Positions 42,529 through 52,633 of a DNA stretch of 64,000 bases are shown here, in pieces. Both the position numbers and the translations under genes were made by a program. The notes beneath the pieces are model-generated. The model worked only from the letters and a program-made list of their open reading frames with translations. It searched no databases and was not told the origin of the DNA. Origin of the DNA: Arctopsyche grandis (Eukaryota; Arthropoda; Insecta; Trichoptera; Hydropsychidae). Location of the stretch: NCBI RefSeq assembly GCF_051622035.1, contig NC_135360.1:6262001-6326000 (forward strand), given 5' to 3'. How positions within the stretch are numbered: position 1 is the first letter of the stretch; each line of letters opens with the position of its first letter.

Positions 42529-44350
42529 CAGGGACGTAATTGGGGGGGGGGTAGGGGGGGTACTCGCCCCCCTAAATTAAGGAATAGCGTGAATTTAGAA
42601 AATATTATGAATTTAATGATTAATGAGATACAACGGATCTATGAATGCTACATTTATTTCTTATGTATGTTACTTTTGGGTAACTAATAAAATAATCGCT
42701 GCTATGTGCTTTGAAAAAAAAATGATTATTTCAAAGCAAGTATATTTTGGTTTTTAAGTGGTAAGCCTTGGGTAAAATTCTTAGAAATTGTTAACGTTTA
42801 TTTTTCCGAAAGTTCGTATATTTTTTGTTTTCAAGAAAAATTTTAAATTAATATTTTACTGAATCGGTTCAATCACAAATGATTTTATTTCTCGTATTTT
42901 TTTTATTTTATGTATTTGCAGACGTCCATTCTCTCACTAAACAACGAATGAGATGGATTTAAACTTCATGTGTAACGAATTCGGTTCAAAAAAAGTTTTA
43001 GTTATTTAATAAAATTGCTTTCTGACCAAAACCTTATCAAATTTAGTACATAAAGAATACAAATATAATTTTTCAGCTTGATACGTTCAGGGGTGTGGTA
43101 AACTTTTTAAGAGGAAAAAATCCCACTTCTGGTTAATTAAATTTGATAATTTTTTTGTTATTATATTTTCATCATATTGATACAAGGAATTATACATAAA
43201 ATTGTGAAGAGCAGACATATTTAAAGTGTCGATTAAAATAGTGGAAGAATAATCCAGTAAACTGCCAACAGGAGTAAACTGTCACTTTCGGTTAACGGGT
43301 GTTCACGAAATTTTATATATGTATATAACTTGGCATTAGGTTTATAATTATAGATATGAAATGTGAGTTCAATGCGTCGAAAAGTTTCCGAGAAAAAAAT
43401 AAAAATACCTCGATCTTATAGGGTAAAAGTACTACTTCTGGTTGAGATAAAATAAATTTTATATATACATATACATATATAAAATAATAAAAATAATAAA
43501 AAGACACACAGAAACACACACTCAGACACACAGAGCCGCACACATTTTTCTATATTATGTAAACGTGATCAGTGATCGATTCCGAGTTCGAATTTTCGAA
43601 TGATCACAAAACTTTTTCTATTGTTATTACGTACATTTGTATGTATGTACATAGATAAAGTGAAAAGACAGTCGGTAGAAATTAAGTTAAAGGATAGTTT
43701 TTTAGTGACTCAGTTTGAAGGTCGATTTTTGCTGACTTATTTTTGTTAATTAAATTTAATGATTTTTTTTATTATATTTTCAGCACATTAATACAAGGAA
43801 TTATACATAAAATCGTGAAGAGCTGACATATTGATTAAAATGTGGAAGAAAAATCTGGTAAACTGCCAACAGGAGTAAGCTGTCACTTTCGGTTCACGGG
43901 TGTTCACGAAATTTTACACACACTCAGACTCAAAGAGCCATACACATTTTTCTATATTATGTAAACGTGATCAGTGATCGATTCTGAGTTCGAATTTTCG
44001 CATGATCACAAAACTTTACATATGTATGTACGTAGATAAAGTGAAAAGACAGTCGGTAGAAATTAAGTTAATTGATAGTTTTTTAGTGACTCAGTTTGAT
44101 GGTCGATTTTTGCTGACCATGTGAAGATTTTTGGAAAAAAATTTTCGTCTGCGGCGCTTTTTTCATTTTTTACATAATATTTTTTTATAATTATTTTATC
44201 AAAAATAAGCTTATCTTTTTATATTTTATAACTCAATAAGGTGTATGCAAAGAATATTTTCCATTTTTATTCCGATATAAAAAAAATTCAATTTGACCAA
44301 TCTTTGCCCCCCCCCCCCCCCCCCAAGAAAAAGCTGAAATGACGTCCCTG
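42529..44350. mobile_element. hAT-like element nested in the previous one
   Basis: The ends are CAGGGACGTAAT and ATGACGTCCCTG, with G-run and C-run tracts just inside them. The flanking 8-mers are both ATTGTTTT (42521-42528 and 44351-44358). It contains inverted copies of interspersed repeat R, which makes a three-level nest. Confidence 0.92.
42975..44135 (-). repeat. Interspersed repeat R, inverted partial copies
   Basis: On the minus strand two partial copies are seen, with GTGATCATGCGAAAATTCGA at about 43985-44010 and 43590-43610. Each is followed by a shared flank, AGACAGTCGGTAGAAATTAA (about 43667 and 44047). They lie within the nested hAT. Confidence 0.75.
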
Positions 44351-45384
44351 ATTGTTTTCTACCGAAAATAAAAGCCGCTTTTATACCGCATTATTTTATG
44401 ATGCATTCTATTTACCTAGGACAATGGTTAAAAAGAAATATACAATGTAATTTATGGATCTATTTTGCTTTTGCCATTTTTCTTGTACTTAAATGTTTAT
44501 TCTCATTTTTGAAAAATTTTTTTTTACCCTTGATTTTTAGCGTGATGGAAAGAAGAAAATTTTTATATATGGGCGGGGGGGACAATTTTTTTTAACCCTG
44601 GGTGGGCTCCCTTTGACTCCTGGCATGTACTAATTTCAGTCCCAGTCCGCCACTGCATATGTATGTATATACATACCTTTGATGAGTTTTTCAAATCTAA
44701 CTACGTAGCGATAGCATCGAGTTGATGAAACAGATCGAGCTATGAAGGGGCTGGATGATTTCCTAATTACAAACGTTGCAAGTTGTTAAATTGAATAAGT
44801 TATTAAAGAAAAAATATTAAACTTTAGTTATATAAAATTTGAAATATTCTTCAAAATCAATATGAAGGAGTATTTATCGTACCTTTGTAAATAATGTTTA
44901 TCATTATTGCTGGGGCAGGAGCTTGATATAAGATAGAGATAAAATTGCTGAAAAAAATAGTATTTATCGATTAAACTCACAATGCTTACACTAAAAATTT
45001 CATATTGGATAATACTCGATCTACCTTGGTTTAAAATTGGGGCTGATGGAATGGCGACGTTTTAATGTTCAATTAATTTTGGTTACGAACACAGTGGGCT
45101 AAAATAAATCATTGAACTTTAAACGAAGTATAAATTAATGCTCGAATTATGTATTATATGACATATACATTCATAATTTATGGAACATTGAAGTGTTAAA
45201 TTTTAATTCCAAATTATTTTATTGATTACTAGATTTACCTTGGTTTAAAATTGGGGCTGATGGAATGGCTTGAAAATGGTGATGTTTTAATTATCAATTA
45301 ATTTTGGTTACGAACACAGTGGGCTAAAATATTACATAATCATTAAACTTTAAACAAAGTTTACTTAGATTAATGCTCGAATTA

Positions 45385-45597
45385 TATTATTTTTTTTTTG
45401 TTTATGTTTGAGCCATTGTGGCGTTACAGGAGTTCCTAATGCGCCACAATGGTCGAAAAAAAACAGTAAGAAAAATAAAAATATATACATAGACATGTAT
45501 GTGTATGTATATACAGACAAAAATTACATTTATACATAATCATAAAAAAACAATGGCAGTATAATAATAGCAAAGAAAGTAAAAATATCAAATACGT
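45385..45597 (-). mobile_element. LINE family 2, 3' UTR, copy C
   Basis: Only the 3' UTR is present, with the hairpin at 45412-45454. Its insertion flank is the same as that of copy B, next to the corresponding cassette, so B and C arose from one insertion that was then duplicated. Confidence 0.8.
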
Positions 45598-45721
45598 GAT
45601 GTATGAAATATACATACGTATGTATTATACAATTTATTATGTAATATGACAATATATTATTTAATATAATAATATAATATATAGTATAATATAAAAAAAT
45701 ATTTTAGAGCTTTCGACGTAC

Positions 45722-45782
45722 CTTAGAAGTATTTTTGTTTCAATGTGAGAGCCGGATACGAAATAGACGATTGTGATGATTG
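45722..45782 (-). other. Isolated mini-exon-like cassette
   Basis: On the minus strand it is bordered by ATTTTAG and GTACGTC, 61 bp. It is upstream of series III and has no clear paralogue in the window. It could be the second exon of the NLR-like transcript. Confidence 0.4.
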
Positions 45783-46152
45783 CTAAAATATTGCGGTTTT
45801 AATAAAGTCAAATTACATTTAGATAACAAGAGTACATGAAAGATAATATTAGAAAGTGTTCAACCAACCCTTGATGAAGTATTCAACGCGGGAGAGGTCT
45901 ACCTCAAGTAGCTTTAGAGTGTTAAAGTATTATTAAAAATGGCAATAAAATGAAATTTAAATTCAATAAAGTTAGTTCTGCAGTTTCATTTATACCTAGA
46001 ATCAATTTAAGTAATTAGAAAAGTTTTTTGGGAATGCTGGAGACAATTGAAGTAAGTTGAAATTGTGCGATATCAATTCGATAGATTATAATTGCATTGA
46101 AATTCAATGAAAATTAATATTCCAGACGTATTTTAAGTTAGTTTGGACTTAC

Positions 46153-46300
46153 CTGAACAATTTTTTGTCACTTGCAAAACGCAGGTGCTTATTTTGTGAT
46201 GTGTTTAATTTAAAATCCGGGTTGAATTGTTTATGGCACGAGTTATATACTTTGATAGTTAAGTTCGACTGCTGGACGAAATTTAAGTCGAGTCAAAAAC
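46153..46300 (-). promoter_or_regulatory. Candidate first exon and promoter of the NLR-like gene
   Basis: On the minus strand a strong donor (TTGTTCAG followed by GTAAGTCC, at 46145-46160) ends an exon with no visible acceptor upstream. An initiator-like CAGTCGAACTT lies near 46270. This fits a transcription start here, with splicing into the cassettes and then into the coding exon. It is inference from splice signals only. Confidence 0.35.
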
Positions 46301-46570
46301 GAAATTTAATCGTATCTTTTTTTATTTTTCAGTCGATAAAATTATTGATATTTATCGACATACATAGATAATACTTAGGGTGCGAAAATTTATCTTCAGA
46401 ACGCATTTCTTATCTTATATACATATACATATTCACTTCATAATTTTACAAACGGTTTATTTTATAGATTTAAATAATAAGATGGTTAAAAATTTCCAAA
46501 CACTAAGATGTGTTGACAATATTAACAAACATGGCCGCTTTAATATTTTTCGATTCCACTTTTGTTTTAG

Positions 46571-46860
46571 CTGCACAAAACTAAAGATTTTCTCAATCTG
46601 TCAGCCTCCAACGTGATCGAAATCTTGAAATCCGACGATTTCCTCGTCTCTTCCGAAGAACGCATATTAATAATGCTGTGAAAATGAGGGTAAATCATGA
46701 TGATGCAAACCGTTAAAATGAATTGGCACAGCTGATGACATCCTTGCTCTCAGTCGAGGTATTTGAAATTAAATGAACGTTACAGTTTATTGATAAAAAT
46801 CATTCGAATAATGTGTTTTATTTTCAGTTTCTCGTCGATGAAGTTTTTATTGTAGAATAA
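46571..46860 (+). pseudogene. Kelch-like (BACK domain) gene fragment, two exons, broken
   Basis: The first exon (46571-46758) follows an acceptor TTTTGTTTTAG and encodes FLNLSASNVIEILKSDD and SSEER, the core of the BACK domain of Kelch-like ubiquitin-ligase adaptors. After a frameshift near 46655 it continues AVKMRVNHDDANR, a TAA, then NELAQLMTSLLSVE. A donor at 46759 and an acceptor at 46826-46827 lead to FLVDEVFIVE and a stop. Retention of an intron means it is a duplicated genomic fragment and not a retrocopy. No BTB or Kelch repeats are visible. Confidence 0.75.
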
Positions 46861-47595
46861 AAAGATTTTGAATTCAATAAGTACATAGGTTAACAATATT
46901 TTATTATTCTGAAAATTTTAGCACATGAAAATCAAACTAGTGGCTCTCAATTTGTCTCTGAAACAATTTTTATTTTATTAATATGTTTTTATTTTAAAAT
47001 TCGTTTCCAAATAATGTATCTTCGTACAAATGATTTTATAGATTTCCAACCATTTATAAAATTCCAGTTATTCTCAAACGGTTTGTAGAATTTTTTTTCA
47101 CGCTCTCTTCAGTGAAGTAAACGTTTATTTTTCTTGTCAATAAACAATTTTCAAATCCCTCCTGACTCCAATAAAAACATTTTTTTGTGTTTTCAATAAT
47201 TTTCGATTTACGCACGATAGAGTGAGTTGGCTTTATACGTTTATACGTGCAGTGAGATGCTGTTTCTTTTTCTACCTCCTTTCTTTCCTTCTTTGTATTA
47301 TCTATTTTTGTAAGCGTAATTACGTATATTGTTTTATGAAGATCCCAATGAAATAAACGGAATATTATCATAGTAAGTACAAATTTAGTATAACGTATTT
47401 TCACCAAATTATGTGTAATCCTAAGCTCTTGTTTATACATAAATTTATTTACAATATGATTTTATACAAAAAATAAAAGGTTTTTGTATCGATTTTTCCA
47501 CCTAATAACGAAATGATCGTAAAAGCATAGAATAATATATGTAGCATTGGAACCAAAAATACTTATTAATTGAAAAAAGTCTTCTTTATTGAAAA
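46861..47595. other. Unassigned AT-rich spacer
   Basis: No recognised gene or repeat. A 128-codon minus-strand frame at 47054-47440 has no domain or codon pattern that supports it. Confidence 0.45.
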
Positions 47596-49171
47596 CTAGT
47601 GGTTTTACCCGACTTCGCTTGGTATTTGTAATATAAACCGCTGAAATACGACTAATCTAAGTAAGCATTTTATTAAATTTATTTGAATAGCTTTATTTTA
47701 TATAAATTTATTTGAATACTCATTTGTTTTTTTTTTTTAAATTGACTGTCACGAACAAACAAACATATATGTATACAACGGTCTTAAGGGTTGCCACACC
47801 GGACTTTATGCAGGGTGGCCACACTGGGAACCTTCGCTCTCAACTAGAGGTTGTGATTTCTCGACTTTTTTTGATTCTCGAGATTCGAGAATCTCCTTTT
47901 CTCGGAATATTTGAATCTCGAGATTTGAGAATCTTATTTTCTCGAAATATTTGAATCTCGAGAATTCGAGATTTCCTTTTTTTGTTTCTCGAGATTCTCG
48001 AGAATTCTCGAGAAAGTATAATTTTTTTTTAATATAGTGAATTGATTTTTTTAGCATATAAACTTGACAACATACAAAAATCAAAAGGACACAAACACTA
48101 CATATGTATGTTATATCAGGGGTTTACAACTTTATTAAAGACAAGACAAAAGAAATATATAGAGAGATACAATAATAGAACATTGAATAGAAAAAAAAGT
48201 AAAATTATATTAAAAAAATATAATAAAAGAAGGCATGAAAAGAAAATAAAAATATACAAAAGTAATTTAAAATGGTAAAAATAACAATATGTAAAAAATA
48301 ATTTTATAAAATTCCCAGTGTTGCTACCCGGCTTTGTCCGTGTTTTTGTGACCGGACAAATAATAAAAATACTGACCATCTATGCATATTAAAATACTGA
48401 CTATAAATTGATTAATATCTAAGGAACAAATACTCGAATAAATAAATAATAAATCAAAAATCTTTGTTTTATGTGTGTTAAGTGGGGTCATATTGTCAGT
48501 GAAAATATATTTTCACTAGCGTTTTAGTGATATCATAACCGAATACTTCCGCACTAGTGAATAAATAGTACCTACATGCACATACATATGTATATGTAAC
48601 TTAAAAATGGTGCGATTTCGTTGTAACATGTGTATATGTACTTGTTGATGACCGAATAATAACTTACCGGACAAATAAAAAAAATACTGACCTATACATA
48701 TTACAATACTTCATAAAATTATTTACGAGTTAACAAGTATACAAATCAGTCAGTTTATTGAGTAAATACATGTAGTGATAAATTAAGAATATTCTCGATA
48801 TTTTCGAGATTGTAATAAACGATTTCTCGAGATACGAGAATCTCGAATTTTCGTAATAAAATATTCTCGAGAAATGAGAATCTCGAAATTTTACAATAAA
48901 ATATTCTCGAGAAACGAGAATCAAAATTTCTCGAGATTTCTCGATCACAACCTCTACTCTCAACGTCCCTCCGGAGCCTGCACCCCCTAACCCTTCGCCC
49001 TCGGCGGCTGCGCCACCGGTGGTGCCTGCACCCTCTAGGGCTTCGCGCCCCAGGTCTTTGAATCCTTTGAATCGAAAAAAAAAATCGAATTTGTCTACGA
49101 ACTACGACCCAACGAACGAAGGTTACATACACACATACATACATACAAAGTCTATTTCCAAATTATATATT
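47596..49171 (-). mobile_element. Helitron-like element, family 1, long copy, split by a hAT
   Basis: On the minus strand the 5' end is AATATATAATTTGG with AGACTTTGTATGTATG near 49150, and the 3' end is TACCAAGCGAAGTCGGGTA...CTAG at 47596-47599. The interior includes the same GC-rich block as 5526-5605. A hAT at 47845-48956 interrupts it. Confidence 0.78.
47845..48956. mobile_element. hAT-like element, 1112 bp, with palindromic subterminal repeats
   Basis: The ends are TAGAGGTTGTGATTTCTCGA and TCTCGATCACAACCTCTA. Identical 8-mers CTCTCAAC flank it (47837-47844 and 48957-48964). Both subterminal regions are filled with iterations of TCTCGAGAATCTCG-type palindromes, probable transposase-binding sites. 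No transposase was recognised. Confidence 0.93.
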
Positions 49172-50575
49172 AAGTTGCATGATTGAGAATTCTTACAAAT
49201 TATTTTGGCTTTAATTACGCACATTATAAAGTATCAAAATAGTTGTTGGTAAGCACTGATTAAAAATATAATAAAAAAGACTGTGGTTAAATTTTGGTTA
49301 TTGAAATACATATACCGGAATTTCCTTTGTGAAGAGCAAACATATGTATGTATTTTAAGGGTCAAAAAATGGTAGAAGTGAAATGTGAAAAGTCAGTATG
49401 CATTCGGTTAATGGATCTTCGCTAAATTTATTATGTTACTTGATATTAAACTGAAACTCATGTAGATACGAAATTCCAGTTTAATTTCAGGGAGGTTTAT
49501 ACCTATTTAGGTATTTTAGGAATTTAGGCTTCCGCTTACATTTAACAACATCGACCCGTCTGTCTGTAATAAACATTACTTCCTCTTAACTATTCGGCTC
49601 CTTTGAGAGTATCATTTTAAAATAAAATGAACATCCTTCTGGCAGCTAAATATTGTCTCAGAAAATGATTTGTTAACATTAATTTCATACAAAAATAGTT
49701 TCAATGAACGGGCATTGCAGGTACTAATATACCATAAATATTAATTGCAGTTATTTCTTTTCTAAAGATGCTAGAATAATATCAATTATTTGACTGGTAT
49801 TCGTCCTTTATTTATCAAAAAAAAAAAAAAAATGGTTCACACCCAAAATATAAAGAATGTCCAAAAGGAGCCCACTTGGCGAACACTGACGTGCTTAATA
49901 TTGTTACCAAAATATTTTCAAAAATAAATTTCTACAATGAAATAAATAAATAAAAAACAAAGAAGAAAAGCCTTGATAGTAGGTTGAGAGCAATTGGAAT
50001 GAGTTGTATGTTTTAGTTTTGTCAGATTGTGGAATATTTTATGTACTAGGTTAGGCCAAATTCTACATTTTTTTTAACATTCTGGTTCAGTTCTGTTCTG
50101 TTCACCATTTTTACGGTTTTTGTAGTTTCTTACGATTTTCTGTTCTTTAGGATTGCTATGTCCTATTCATTTTTTTATATTTTTGAAATATGGAAAATCC
50201 AGTCGATTTTCAACCAAATATTCCATTCGTAATAATTCTTTTTACTTTATTTTTTATGTTTTAGCCAATCATATTTATTTATTTAAAGTTTGGACCATAA
50301 TTGAAACAACCGTCTGATCGCATAAATTACGATTTGGTTGGTCTGTGTTGCTGTAGTATCATCGTAGGGATGCGGTGCATCCTGTTACATTCGTGGGTGA
50401 TGTGTCTTTTGTTGTTATTAATATTTCCGCTGCCACCAAGCGTTTTTGCGGAACGCTACTCCGTAAATAAAACTCACTTTAAGATGATTATCTTCTTTAA
50501 TAGTAGTAAGTATACACGAGATTAGTTAGTATTACACGTTACTAGTTAGTGGTTACTAGTTAAGTCGTCTAATCG
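49172..50575. other. AT-rich spacer with a possible LINE tip
   Basis: No gene was recognised. At about 50271-50297 a TTTATTTATTTAAAGTTTGG tract plus ACCAT resembles the extreme 3' end of LINE family 2 on the minus strand, as in copy B at 37183-37216. It is too short to be sure. Confidence 0.35.
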
Positions 50576-50748
50576 CGAGTCACTAGTTAGACGGTTCAAT
50601 TGTAAGTCAGTGATTAGTAAGAGACGGTTCGGTTGTAAGTTAGACGGTTCGATCGCAAGTGATAAGTAAGAGTGTTTGATCGCAAGTGTTAAGTAAGAGA
50701 GTTTGATCGCAAGTGATAAGTAAGAGTGTTTGATCGCAAGTGATCTTC
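50576..50748 (+). repeat. Minisatellite, ~31-bp units
   Basis: The tandem units are based on GATCGCAAGTGATAAGTAAG and AGTGTTT. The later units are almost identical and the earlier ones are diverged (GACGGTTCGGTTGTAAGT). Confidence 0.85.
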
Positions 50749-50839
50749 CATATGTTTAACATCAGTATATATTTAATAGACGTAACAATTTGGACCAATC
50801 ATAGTTCGTGATAAAATAGGGGGGAACTCGAGTTAAGTA

Positions 50840-51200
50840 AAACAATATCTTAAGACTTTAATACTTTGACCCTTGAGTGTATCGAGAAATGGTTTTCACA
50901 CAATTAGTTACGCAGCTTTAAAAGGGTTTTTGAGGGAATACGATTCGAGTCGAGTCGTGTGAAAAATGCTGGTAAACTAATTAAAGACAATATTTTTAGT
51001 GTTTGCATATGTATCCCTTGAGGGTAGATTTCACGAAATTCGTTGTGCGGATTAAGAGTCGTGAGAATAATGCAGAAAAGCGATAAAGTTAGTTGAAAAA
51101 CGATATTTTTAGTGTTAACATATGTGTCTTGAATGTATCGAGAAATGGTTGAGTAGAAGCACGCAATTTGTTGTGCAGGCTTAAGAAGGGCTTTGATATT
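50840..51200 (+). repeat. Degenerate tandem repeats
   Basis: Units share a GATATTTTTAGTGTT-type start, an ACATATGTGTC step, GTATCGAGAAATGGTT and an AATTTGTTGTGCAG core. About three diverged units are seen. Confidence 0.6.
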
Positions 51201-51300
51201 TTTGGGGGAAGCATAATTCGTCTCGCAGATTGATTTAAAGGTCGTGGGAATAGAATACAGCTAACATAAAACAAATAAAGACTTATGTAGATATAACAAT

Positions 51301-51668
51301 CCGCTCTAAAATCGCCAGACAAATTGAACGACAGTTTAACGGACGGCTGCTTTAAATGCGATTCTCGTCTTCTCGAATGATAGATTGCACATCAGATGAC
51401 GGGTAAACTTTCGATGTGCACAGATGTAATTATTAAAATGGTAATTATTAAAATTGAGTTGGATCTTTCAGGGGAGTTTAATAAGGCAAGATTCGATAAG
51501 TTCCGAATCTTCCCTTATTAAACTCGCCAGAAAGATCCAACTCAATTTTAATAATTGCATCTGTGCACGTCGAAAGGTAACTCGTCATCCGATGTGCAAT
51601 CTATCATTCGAGAAAATGAGAATTACGTTTAAAGCTGCCGTTCTGTTAATCTGGCGATTTTAGAGCGG
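51301..51668. repeat. Large foldback element, ~180-bp arms
   Basis: CCGCTCTAAAATCGCCAGA on the left matches TCTGGCGATTTTAGAGCGG on the right. The arms continue through GATTGCACATC, CTTTCGATGTGCAC and GAGTTGGATCTTTC to a short central loop near 51495-51505. There is no coding capacity. It is probably a long-arm MITE. Confidence 0.88.
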
Positions 51669-52633
51669 ATGCACCAAACCCCAAAATCTCTTGTGAACGC
51701 CTCCAACTTCCTTTTTACTTTATCTATGTACGTAGTAACAATAAATGAAGTTTTGTGATCATGCGAAAATTCGAGCTCGAGATTTTGACTGATTCGAACT
51801 CAGAATCGATCACTGATCACGTTTTCATGATCTAGAAAAAATGTGTGTGTGTGTGTGTCTGTATTTTGGGGATATTTTTAACACTGTTAGTCCTATCGAA
51901 ATGATACTTAGTATCGGTTAATGAAATTCTTATCGACACGTCGTAATTTTTTTTCAAATTTTTAAGTTGACCGGAAATGGTACCTCCCCTTATAGGTGTC
52001 CTCTTTTTTTAAGTTTTTGAATTCAATTATCTCCCAAACCACTAACTGAATCAGACTGATTTTTTTTTATATATGATAGAAATAATAATTTTTATAACCT
52101 TTAATTTTTTAAATATTTCTATCTTAAAAAGGAAGTAGTACTTTTACTCTAGAGAATCGAGGTTTTTTATATTTTTCTCAGAAACATTTTAGTTTATTGA
52201 ACTGAAATTTCATATCTAAAAGTTAAAGCTTAATACCAAGTTATATATAAAATTTAGTAAGTATCTGTTAACCGGAAGTGGCAGTTTTCTCTTGTTCGAT
52301 TTTTCTTCCACTATTTTTTTCGACCCCTTTAACATGTGTGTTCGTCACAAAAAAATTCAAGTATAATTCTTGTAGCAATGTGATGAAAATAAAAAAAAAT
52401 TATTAAATTTTATAAACTGGAAGTGGGATTTTTTTCACTTAGAAAGGTTGAAAATGTTGTGCCCACTACTCTGTCCACACACCTGAACGTATTGAGCTGA
52501 AAATTTATATTTCTATCCTTTATGTACTAACTTAAAGCTGGTAGGGTTTTGGTCAGAATTTGTAAACCGGAAGTAGTATTTTTTTTAAAAACAGTATTTC
52601 ATTATTTTATTTTGACCTTTTAAATTGTTTTAA

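Larger units (their letters stand above)
41880..44655. mobile_element. hAT-like element, 2776 bp, outer of a nest
   Basis: The ends CAGTGGCGGACTGG and CCAGTCCGCCACTG are inverted repeats, flanked by identical 8-mers CATATGTA (41872-41879 and 44656-44663). Inside it lies a second hAT-like element (42529-44350). No intact transposase was recognised. Confidence 0.92.
40040..45323 (-). other. Mini-exon-like cassette series III (eight cassettes)
   Basis: The cassettes are 45239-45323, 45025-45098, 44883-44947, 44677-44762, 41693-41781, 41365-41442, 40236-40300 and 40040-40117. They follow the same order as series I and are spread apart by hAT insertions (40349-41082 and 41880-44655). Borders are AG/GT except 41693-41781, where the donor GT has become CT. 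One pair (36688-36773 and 44677-44762) keeps a common open frame (SSSPFIARSV...VVRFEKLIK), but other pairs do not, so translation is unproven. Confidence 0.58.

Noticed and set aside
44303..44322. C-run as a telomeric or G-quadruplex feature
   Set aside because: It is one of two matching G/C tracts near the ends of the nested hAT and is explained as part of that element.
34787..45323. Dscam-like alternative coding exons
   Set aside because: Some cassettes share an open frame, but paralogues differ by indels not divisible by three, and 37035-37126 has stops in all frames, so coding use is not supported.
47054..47440. 128-codon minus-strand gene
   Set aside because: No start context, domain, splice signal or conserved copy. 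The composition is that of AT-rich spacer.
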